From assembly GCA_020637495.1 (NCBI GenBank), contig JACJVV010000005.1:1-22470 (forward strand): DNA of 22,470 nt, given 5' to 3'. The DNA is from Candidatus Woesearchaeota archaeon. GTDB taxonomy: Archaea; Nanobdellota; Nanobdellia; Woesearchaeales; JACJVV01. This document shows, piece after piece, positions 6,500-12,175 of the stretch (position 1 is its first letter; each line of letters starts with the position of its first letter). The notes beneath the pieces were generated by a model. That model did no database searches. It saw only the letters and a list, made by a program, of their open reading frames with translations, and had not been told where the DNA came from. The translations under genes were made by a program, and so were the position numbers.

Positions 6500-6865
6500 T
6501 TACAGTTTCACATCGCAGAATGTGCAGTCAGTATGCTCACAGAATTCTACTGGCTTGTTGTATTTCAAAGACCAGTGCTTGACCGCATTCAATATCTTGA
6601 GGAAACCTTCCCCTTTCTCTGTCATTGAATAATAAGTTTTCACTGGGAATTTCGACGCATCTACACGTTTCTTTATCAGTTTCTGCTTTTCCATCTCTTT
6701 CAGTCTTGCTGAGAGAATCTTCGGTGTTATCCCTGTTAGCTGACTCTTTATGCTGGAATATCTCTTGCTCTTTGTGTCTCCTCGATGCAATTCAAGGAGG
6801 ATAAGCAGGGTCCATTTCTTACCCATGAATTCTACTGTTTGTCGTATTGGACATTTTATTCCCAT
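6500..6865 (-). CDS. HxlR-family winged-helix regulator with Cys-rich C-terminal tail
   Basis: 121 residues. The segment CPIRQTVEFMGKKWTLLIL, with a Cys at residue 5 ahead of the winged helix, and GITPKILSARLKEME are typical of HxlR/MarR-like dimeric repressors; C5 is the position used for thiol sensing in several HxlR proteins. Unusually the protein ends with C109-x4-C114-x2-C117 (EHTDCTFC), which could bind zinc or an Fe-S cluster, perhaps with C5. It is followed by the flavin reductase gene. A TATA box at 6889-6897 on the minus strand is at leaderless distance, and an AGTATACT palindrome lies between it and the start codon, a good position for autorepression. Confidence 0.85.
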   Translation of the reverse strand: MGIKCPIRQTVEFMGKKWTLLILLELHRGDTKSKRYSSIKSQLTGITPKILSARLKEMEKQKLIKKRVDASKFPVKTYYSMTEKGEGFLKILNAVKHWSLKYNKPVEFCEHTDCTFCDVKL

Positions 6866-6877
6866 CTTGGTATAGAA

Positions 6878-6885
6878 AGTATACT
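6878..6885. promoter_or_regulatory. AGTATACT palindrome in the hxlR promoter (candidate operator)
   Basis: The 8-bp palindrome AGTATACT sits between the TATA box and the start of the HxlR gene. The same 8-mer (10 bases counting the shared AA before it) recurs at 16784-16791 before the DsbA-like gene, suggesting a common regulator. Operator function is inference. Confidence 0.35.
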
Positions 6886-6888
6886 GGT

Positions 6889-6897
6889 TTATAAAGT
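6889..6897 (-). promoter_or_regulatory. TATA box of the HxlR/reductase operon
   Basis: On the minus strand it reads ACTTTATAA, centred about 27 bp before the ATG at 6865. Confidence 0.5.
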
Positions 6898-7000
6898 TTC
6901 TGATATATATTTGGTTTCAAAAATATACTATATAATACAATATCAATGATAAAGGTCATAGCAAAAACAATAAAAACAACCTCAATATCAACCAATTAAA

Positions 7001-7321
7001 ATGCATGGAATACATATAGCTAATGACATAATAAGCAAGGCAAGACAACAAGGCAAAGTCAAGAATGCCAAGATAATTGTTGGAGAGATAGCGAACATCA
7101 CTATAAGCGACTTAGACAAGCAGATGAAGAATTTTGCTGACTTCCCATATGAGTTCCAGGAAGAGAAAGCGATTGTGAAGTGCGAATGTGGATATGAAGG
7201 TTCGCCTAAAGTGATCGAAAGACAGCATGACGTAGTTCTTTTCGAATGTCCAGAATGCGGCAAGACACCTGAAGTGTTACAAGGCGACAAAGTTATTCTA
7301 AAAAGTGTTGAGGTGGAGTAG
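7001..7321 (+). CDS. hypA: Hydrogenase nickel-insertion protein HypA
   Basis: 106 residues, normal length for HypA. HypA delivers Ni2+ to the hydrogenase large subunit, working with HypB. The N-terminal Met-His Ni site is present, but the usual MHE is MHG here. The zinc-binding domain shows C61-x-C63 in KCECG and C83-x2-C86 in CPECG. HypC follows with no spacer, and the hydrogenase operon begins 2.1 kb downstream. A stretch with TATA-like elements (ATACTATATAATA near 6925-6938) precedes it and would give a ~45-nt leader. Confidence 0.92.
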   Translation: MHGIHIANDIISKARQQGKVKNAKIIVGEIANITISDLDKQMKNFADFPYEFQEEKAIVKCECGYEGSPKVIERQHDVVLFECPECGKTPEVLQGDKVILKSVEVE

Positions 7322-7540
7322 ATGTGCATGTCCATCCCTGGAAAACTGATTAAAGTTGATGGCAATAAAGCTATAGTCCAATATGACCAGGAAGATAGAG
7401 AAGTCACGCTTCTTGACCCAGAGATAAAGGAAGGGGACTTTGTAGTAGTGCAGAACAAGCTTATAATGCAAAAAGTCCCTGAGAAAGAAGCATTAGAATC
7501 GATAAAAGTGTGGAAGAAGGCGTTGAATCTTGAAAGTTGA
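7322..7540 (+). CDS. hypC: Hydrogenase maturation chaperone HypC
   Basis: 72 residues beginning MCMSIPGKLIK. C2 and the PGK segment are the HypC signature: C2 carries the Fe(CN)2CO unit between HypD and the hydrogenase large subunit precursor. The ATG abuts the hypA stop and a GAGGTGGA ribosome binding site lies inside the end of hypA. HypD, HypE, HypF and HypB are not in the window and must be elsewhere if the hydrogenase is active. Confidence 0.92.
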   Translation: MCMSIPGKLIKVDGNKAIVQYDQEDREVTLLDPEIKEGDFVVVQNKLIMQKVPEKEALESIKVWKKALNLES

Positions 7541-8015
7541 ACATTTTTTTCTAAAATATGCATATCCCTGTGCTTACATAAAAATGGACAGAGGAGAGAT
7601 TACACAAGAGCAAGTAGATGAATTAAGAGATATCGCTGTCCATGATAAAGATATAGATAGGACAACATTGGAGAAAGTGTTCAAGAATGCCATGCCGAAC
7701 ATCGACAGGCTTGCGGCACAGATGCATGCAGACAGATGGGACATAGAAGTCATGCAGAGATATTTCAGGAAATATCATAATGAGGTCATTGCTCAAGGCA
7801 TAGGTGTTTACAAAACAGCACCTGAATCATTCAAGGACTTGTGTAGGGTCCATATTGCTACAATAATTGCAAAGCCCGATAAACAATTTTTCATGGTCGA
7901 ATACAAAAGCCATAAAGGCATGCAAAGACGTGCAGTATTCAATGAATTCTTGCCAGAAGCTGATATAGGAGACAAAGTAAGGATACATTACGCTTATGCT
8001 GTAGAATTTGCATGA
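7530..8015 (+). CDS. Unrecognised protein in the hypA-hypC operon
   Basis: 161 residues from a TTG that overlaps the hypC end by 11 nt; the first ATG is at 7584, but residues before it (HFFLKYAYPCAYIKMDRGEI) look like part of the folded protein, so I prefer the TTG. No known domain recognised. The first half is helical and acidic, the second half ends in beta strands (AVFNEFLPEADIGDKVRIHYAYAVEF). Only two cysteines (C13 and one in DLCRVHIA), so no metal-cluster motif. Position as third gene of a hyp operon suggests a hydrogenase-linked role; that is inference by association. Its last 22 nt overlap the convergent EamA gene. A T-run just downstream of the hypC stop (7544-7550) may reduce read-through into it. 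Confidence 0.65.
   Translation: MKVEHFFLKYAYPCAYIKMDRGEITQEQVDELRDIAVHDKDIDRTTLEKVFKNAMPNIDRLAAQMHADRWDIEVMQRYFRKYHNEVIAQGIGVYKTAPESFKDLCRVHIATIIAKPDKQFFMVEYKSHKGMQRRAVFNEFLPEADIGDKVRIHYAYAVEFA
7544..7550 (+). terminator. T-run just after hypC (possible partial terminator)
   Basis: T7 four bases after the hypC stop, inside codons 5-8 of the next gene. Could lower expression of the third gene or be only a Phe-Phe-Leu coding run. Confidence 0.25.
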
Positions 8016-8890
8016 ACAATCAATTTCTTGTCAAGTAATACGAGACTAATAACTCCAAGCACTACCATTATCAATCCTGATGCTTGCAATAATGTAACAG
8101 AAGCACCTGAAAAGAAAAGACTCAATAATGTGGTGATAGGACTTCCAAGCAATAATATACATGTAGCTGTTGAAACACTTACACTCTTAAGTCCATTGTA
8201 CCAGGTCATAACATAAGCAAGAAGCAATAATGAAGTTATAGCTATCCAACCAAGCTCACCCATTCCAAGACTAGAGAATACACTTACCTTACCGCTGAAT
8301 AATATATAAGCAAATATGAATATGCTGCCGAAGAACATCCTTCCGAAAGCGACAACATTACCTTCCATTTCTCTCAGCAGACGTTTTGATATTACATTCT
8401 CAACTGCCCAGAACAATGTTGCAATTAATACAAGCCCTAGTCCAAAGCTCATCTCTAGACCAGATAGATTTAGCATATAATAATTACCGATAACCAATAA
8501 TAGTGCAGGAACGATCATCTTCCAGCTCATCTTCTCTTTCAAGAACATAAAAGCCAGTATTGCTACAAATATGAACATCAACTTATGCACAAAGCTGCCT
8601 GCTGCACCAGTAGTCATCTTAAGTCCTGCAAAGAAAAGCACAAAAGGTATTGAACCTCCTACTAGACCAACAAGGACAAGTGACCACCATTGTTTACTAG
8701 TCAACTTCTTGATGTTATCCCATTGATTGAATGCAAGCATCACTCCTGCAAGGAACAATGCAACAAGTATATTCTTTGAGAATGTGAATATTGTAGAATC
8801 CATCCCCGAAACGCCAAACCTGTTCAAGAAGATTGATACTCCTGAGACTATTGCTGTCAACAACACCAGAAGCACCCCTTTGTTCCCCAT
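7994..8890 (-). CDS. EamA-family (DMT superfamily) membrane transporter
   Basis: 298 residues, about ten hydrophobic helices arranged as two EamA repeats (residues ~4-135 and ~145-285). Family signatures include FTFSKNILVALFLAG in the first repeat, the FLKEK turn after helix 4, and a matching second half ending GVISLVLLDKK. EamA/DMT proteins export amino acids or other small metabolites; the substrate cannot be read from sequence. The start ATG has a TATA box (8911-8920, minus strand) at leaderless distance. Its 3' end overlaps the convergent gene by 22 nt. Nothing ties it functionally to the hydrogenase genes around it. Confidence 0.9.
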   Translation of the reverse strand: MGNKGVLLVLLTAIVSGVSIFLNRFGVSGMDSTIFTFSKNILVALFLAGVMLAFNQWDNIKKLTSKQWWSLVLVGLVGGSIPFVLFFAGLKMTTGAAGSFVHKLMFIFVAILAFMFLKEKMSWKMIVPALLLVIGNYYMLNLSGLEMSFGLGLVLIATLFWAVENVISKRLLREMEGNVVAFGRMFFGSIFIFAYILFSGKVSVFSSLGMGELGWIAITSLLLLAYVMTWYNGLKSVSVSTATCILLLGSPITTLLSLFFSGASVTLLQASGLIMVVLGVISLVLLDKKLIVHANSTA

Positions 8891-8935
8891 ACATAGAGTG
8901 AATTTTTCAAACTATATAAATTTTACCGGTTAATC

Positions 8936-8944
8936 TTATATAAT
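8936..8944 (+). promoter_or_regulatory. TATA box upstream of the zinc-ribbon gene and its leader ORF
   Basis: TTATATAAT is centred 24 bp before ATG 8964 (a 22-residue leader ORF), not before the zinc-ribbon start at 9017. Confidence 0.5.
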
Positions 8945-8963
8945 AGCCTCCACTCTCTCTGAT

Positions 8964-9032
8964 ATGGGAACAAAAAATCAAATCCCAGAATTTCTAACAG
9001 ATTACGAGGTGGAAAAATGTCAGAAGCATTAG
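8964..9032 (+). CDS. Putative 22-residue leaderless upstream ORF
   Basis: ATG 8964 is positioned for leaderless initiation and opens a frame MGTKNQIPEFLTDYEVEKCQKH that ends at TAG 9032, overlapping the first five codons of the zinc-ribbon gene in another frame. The Shine-Dalgarno-like GAGGTGG for the downstream gene lies inside it. It may be a regulatory uORF; no peptide function is claimed. Confidence 0.35.
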   Translation: MGTKNQIPEFLTDYEVEKCQKH

Positions 9033-9310
9033 ACAGCACTATAGGTAGGAATGCAAAAAGACCAATAGATAGGCAACTTGACAGTGTAATAGGGACATGC
9101 AACTGCTGCGGTGAGGAATACGCACAGAAAGTATATAGAATGCAGGATGATCCCTGGGAAGATGGCTATGTAACAAAAGATTGTCCAAGATGCCATTACG
9201 ATCCAAGGATGGAAGAAGCGATAAGAGAGATATTATCACCTATAGAAGGGATAAGCCAGACAACTACAATATCAGACCTGATAATTGCAGAGGTGATAAA
9301 ATACTGGTAA
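9017..9310 (+). CDS. Small zinc-ribbon protein upstream of the hydrogenase operon
   Basis: 97 residues. C28-x2-C31 (CNCCG) and C56-x2-C59 (CPRC) make a four-Cys zinc or Fe-S ribbon; C30 is an extra Cys in the first knuckle. The C-terminal ~35 residues form a hydrophobic helix-rich part. The start is set by GAGGTGG 5 nt before the ATG. No family recognised. It is 93 nt upstream of hydB on the same strand, but hydB has its own promoter, so the two need not be one unit. Could be a DNA- or protein-binding accessory factor. Confidence 0.65.
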   Translation: MSEALDSTIGRNAKRPIDRQLDSVIGTCNCCGEEYAQKVYRMQDDPWEDGYVTKDCPRCHYDPRMEEAIREILSPIEGISQTTTISDLIIAEVIKYW

Positions 9311-9334
9311 AAGAAGCAAAGAAATCAATCTTGC

Positions 9335-9350
9335 ATGAATCATGATTCAT
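9335..9350. promoter_or_regulatory. 16-bp perfect palindrome in the hydB promoter
   Basis: ATGAATCATGATTCAT equals its reverse complement. It ends 23 bp before the hydB TATA box, the place where archaeal activators or repressors bind. Half-sites TGAAT/ATTCA recur in a second palindrome at 16745-16759. Confidence 0.5.
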
Positions 9351-9358
9351 ATGTCAGC

Positions 9359-9375
9359 GTCGAGAACGAAATGTT
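9359..9375 (+). promoter_or_regulatory. SurR-like site next to the hydB TATA box
   Basis: GTCGAGAACGAAATGTT matches the Thermococcales SurR consensus GTTn3AACn5GTT in eight of nine fixed bases (GTC for the first GTT). SurR controls the orthologous sulfhydrogenase operons. Site identity here is a hypothesis. Confidence 0.35.
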
Positions 9376-9382
9376 TAAATAA
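9374..9382 (+). promoter_or_regulatory. TATA box of the hydBGDA operon
   Basis: TTTAAATAA is centred about 25 bp before ATG 9403, so the hydB mRNA is probably leaderless. Confidence 0.55.
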
Positions 9383-9402
9383 ACCGCTGAGCAAATTTAA
9401 CC

Positions 9403-10401
9403 ATGAGCCAGCAATACGTTCTCAAAAAGGAGAATTTCAACAATTTTGTTGAGAAAGTGATGGCTGATTATGACTTCATAGCACCTGTGAAAGCTAAGAA
9501 GAATATTCTCAGGAGCAAAAGCTTATATCAGAAGATAAGCAACCCTGAAGATATATTTCTGGATGACCATTCATATCATACAGTTAAAGGCTTCTTCAAC
9601 GACCCAAGAGAGAAGCTTTTTGACTTCGATGGCAATAAGATAATAAACCCTGTGATTGAATTAAGGCAGCGTGTCTTCTTCGGTCTTAGGAAATGCGATC
9701 TTAACGGGATCTGGCATCAGGACATGGTGTTCCTGGACAACAAGCATCAATGTGATCCATTCTACAAAGCAAGAAGAGACGTATCTGTCTTGATAGGGCT
9801 TCATTGCAATAATGGCTTTGAGCATTGTTTCTGTAATTCATTGGACTTAAGATCTGATTTCCACGATTTGATGTTTTTCGATAAAAACAATGATTTCATA
9901 ATTGAAGTAGGCTCTGATAAAGGCAGGAAGATAATAGAGATTGCATCTGATTTTCTTGAACAGGGAGATAATCTTCTTACAGAAGAAGATAGGAAGATAA
10001 AGAATATGGGTCATGAATTGAAGACGACAAACATCAAGAAGTTTTACCACCATGAAGATTGGAAGACAAAAGGAGCAGACAAATGCCTTGCTTGTGGAGC
10101 ATGCAACATGCTATGCCCTAACTGCCATTGCTTCACTATTGAGGATGATGTTGATTTCAGCCTGAAGAAAGGCACAAGGATAAGAAAGCCTGCTCCCTGC
10201 CAATTGAAGCATTTCACTAGGGTTGCTGGCGATCATATATTCAGACAGGATAAGACAGCAAGATTCAAGCACAGGATCTATCATCAGCTGCAATATTTCC
10301 AGGATCGTCATGATGTGCAGTTCTGCACAGGATGCGGTAGATGCATAGCAGGATGCCCTGCAAGGATAGACTGGATTGAGATAATCAATAATATGGAATG
10401 A
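9403..10401 (+). CDS. hydB: Cytosolic NiFe sulfhydrogenase beta subunit (Fe-S protein)
   Basis: 332 residues. The beta subunit links the hydrogenase module to the flavin subunit by [4Fe-4S] clusters; it is homologous to anaerobic sulfite reductase subunit A. Two ferredoxin-like motifs are visible near the C-terminus: CLACGACNMLCPNCHCF (residues ~228-244) and CTGCGRCIAGCP (~312-323). Earlier Cys in LRKCDLNGIW and HCFCNSLDL probably bind a further cluster as in relatives. The N-terminal two thirds match the family. First gene of hydBGDA, the same order as Pyrococcus sulfhydrogenase I (group 3b). Controlled by a leaderless promoter with a palindrome and a SurR-like site. Confidence 0.92.
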   Translation: MSQQYVLKKENFNNFVEKVMADYDFIAPVKAKKNILRSKSLYQKISNPEDIFLDDHSYHTVKGFFNDPREKLFDFDGNKIINPVIELRQRVFFGLRKCDLNGIWHQDMVFLDNKHQCDPFYKARRDVSVLIGLHCNNGFEHCFCNSLDLRSDFHDLMFFDKNNDFIIEVGSDKGRKIIEIASDFLEQGDNLLTEEDRKIKNMGHELKTTNIKKFYHHEDWKTKGADKCLACGACNMLCPNCHCFTIEDDVDFSLKKGTRIRKPAPCQLKHFTRVAGDHIFRQDKTARFKHRIYHQLQYFQDRHDVQFCTGCGRCIAGCPARIDWIEIINNME

Positions 10402-10428
10402 GATTATAATTACAAAAACAACAAAAAA

Positions 10429-11256
10429 ATGACAACAAAACAACAGCTCATTAGCGAATCACCTTACAAGCCAGTGCTTGCTAAAATAACTGAATATGTC
10501 AGGGAGACTCATGATTCATTCACCATAAAGCTTGATTGGAAGATCCACCATCAGCCAGGACAGTTCGTATTCTGTTCCTTGCCAGGGATAGGTGAAGCGC
10601 CAATCTCGATATGCTCACATTCAGATGAATATATAGAATTAAATATCAGAGAAGTTGGTAACGTAACAAAAAAACTAGGCCAATTGAAAGTTGGTGATGA
10701 ACTTCTCGTACGTGGCCCATATGGAAGAGCATATCCTATGAGGGATTTTGAAGGCAATAACATAATCATCATCGGAGGAGGCTGTGGAGTAGCACCTTTG
10801 AAAGGATCAATAGAATTCATAGAACAATATCGAAATAAGTTCAGGGATGTTTCACTTTTCTTCGGATTCAGGACACCTGATGATACATTGTTCAGGAAAA
10901 GGATGGACGTCTGGAAAGAGAAATTCAACATGCATGTATCATTCGATAAGGTTGCAGAACCTAGTAAGGCATGCTATGATGGAAGCCAAGGATTCGTTAC
11001 GCAAAAGGTCAATGAACTTGTAGGCGATAATACTAACACAGTGGTATTCATATGCGGCCCACCTATAATGATCGAGAAGACATCAGAGATACTGCTAAAC
11101 AAAGGATTCAAGGAAGAGCAGATATTCGTCAGTGCTGAAAGGTTGATGTATTGCGGGATGGGAAAATGCGGAAGATGCATGATCCATGGACGATACACTT
11201 GCCTAGACGGAGCAGTCTTCAGATATGATGAGCTCAAAGATTACAAGGATGATTAG
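10429..11256 (+). CDS. hydG: Cytosolic NiFe sulfhydrogenase gamma subunit (FAD/NAD(P)H, [2Fe-2S])
   Basis: 275 residues. This subunit exchanges electrons with NAD(P)(H). FAD-binding barrel at ~residues 15-100 (QPGQFVFCSLP, then EAPISICS), NAD(P) domain with IIGGGCGVAPLKG and FICGPPIMIEK, and a C-terminal [2Fe-2S] motif C-x4-C-x2-C-x8-C in MYCGMGKCGRCMIHG. Length and order fit HydG of group 3b and the AsrB family. It starts 27 nt after hydB without a clear ribosome binding site; an A/T-rich TTATAAT near 10404 could act as an internal promoter, unproven. The 103-nt gap after it carries two hairpins. Confidence 0.92.
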   Translation: MTTKQQLISESPYKPVLAKITEYVRETHDSFTIKLDWKIHHQPGQFVFCSLPGIGEAPISICSHSDEYIELNIREVGNVTKKLGQLKVGDELLVRGPYGRAYPMRDFEGNNIIIIGGGCGVAPLKGSIEFIEQYRNKFRDVSLFFGFRTPDDTLFRKRMDVWKEKFNMHVSFDKVAEPSKACYDGSQGFVTQKVNELVGDNTNTVVFICGPPIMIEKTSEILLNKGFKEEQIFVSAERLMYCGMGKCGRCMIHGRYTCLDGAVFRYDELKDYKDD

Positions 11257-11287
11257 AAATACAAACATAGGGTTATGAGGCAATAAA

Positions 11288-11322
11288 GCAAACAAAGTTT
11301 GCCAACAGCATGCCGAATGCTG
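11288..11322 (+). promoter_or_regulatory. Two tandem hairpins in the hydG-hydD gap
   Basis: GCAAAC-AAA-GTTTGC (11288-11302) and CAGCAT-GCCGA-ATGCTG (11306-11322) are two perfect 6-bp stems three bases apart, in the only long gap of an otherwise tight operon. They could mark an mRNA processing or pausing site that sets the ratio of HydBG to HydDA. There is no T-run after them, so simple termination is unlikely. Confidence 0.45.
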
Positions 11323-11359
11323 ATAATAATCAAAAAATCAAAATAAAAGAATCAAAAAG

Positions 11360-12175
11360 ATGACAGAAGAGAAAAAGGAAACAACTGAAACAGGAAAACC
11401 TAAAGTAGCCTTCCATGACATAACAGGATGTCAGGGTTGCGTACTTAGTGTGATATTCAATGAGGATGAACTTCTAGATATAATCAATGCTGTTGACATA
11501 AAAGAATTCAGGTTCATTATGGGAGAGAAGTATGATGGGCCATTAGACATATGCTTCATAGAAGGAGCAGTAGTCAACAAGGAAGATGAAGAGATGGTTA
11601 AGAAGCTCAGGGAGAGATCAAAGGTTGTAGTTGCATTAGGAGCATGCGCAACTCATGGGAACATACCAAGCCTGAAGAACTGGGCTGACCCAAAAAACCT
11701 TGAAAGATTGCAATACCAGAAAAAACACGAGCAAATGATAGATGTCCCAAACCCTATGCCGATAACAAAATTCATAAAAGTGGAATATTCACTTCCTGGA
11801 TGCCCTCCTGATAGGGATGAGATAAAGAAATTTGTAAAAGAGATCCTACTAGGAAAACAATTCTACAGCTATCCTGATCCTGTCTGCAGAGAATGCAGGC
11901 TTTTTGAGAACGGATGCCTTCTGGATGAGGGAAAAGTATGCCTTGGACCAATAACAAGAGGAGGCTGCAGAGCAGTATGCTGCCATAACGGATTTGAATG
12001 CTATGGATGCAGAGGAATTACCGATGATGCTCAATTCGAGGAATACTTCAAGCTTATGGAAGAGAAAGGCATCGATGCAACAACTGTAAAGAAGCATATG
12101 GAAACATTTGCAGGTGTTGAGATAAATGAAGCTTTAGAAAAAATACAGGAAGGAAAATGGGCGAAATTACATTAA
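11360..12175 (+). CDS. hydD: Cytosolic NiFe sulfhydrogenase delta (small) subunit
   Basis: 271 residues. The small subunit carries the proximal and distal Fe-S clusters next to the active-site subunit. Proximal-cluster Cys are in GCQGCVL, GACATHG and LPGCPPD; a C-terminal Cys-rich segment (CREC...CLL...CLG, GGCRAVC, CYGCRG) binds the other clusters. No twin-arginine signal peptide is present, so the enzyme stays in the cytosol, as expected for group 3. The N-terminal ~15 residues are a charged Lys/Glu/Thr tail. The last 19 nt overlap hydA, which suggests translational coupling and 1:1 assembly. Confidence 0.93.
   Translation: MTEEKKETTETGKPKVAFHDITGCQGCVLSVIFNEDELLDIINAVDIKEFRFIMGEKYDGPLDICFIEGAVVNKEDEEMVKKLRERSKVVVALGACATHGNIPSLKNWADPKNLERLQYQKKHEQMIDVPNPMPITKFIKVEYSLPGCPPDRDEIKKFVKEILLGKQFYSYPDPVCRECRLFENGCLLDEGKVCLGPITRGGCRAVCCHNGFECYGCRGITDDAQFEEYFKLMEEKGIDATTVKKHMETFAGVEINEALEKIQEGKWAKLH

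Noticed and set aside
6988..7563. Antisense frame (191 codons) across hypA and hypC
   Set aside because: hypA and hypC are clear on the plus strand with diagnostic motifs; the antisense product is Ser/Thr/Ile-rich and matches nothing.
10403..10410. PerR-box half-site ATTATAAT before hydG
   Set aside because: Only one half matches the Bacillus PerR box; in this A/T-rich sequence a single 8-mer is not meaningful.
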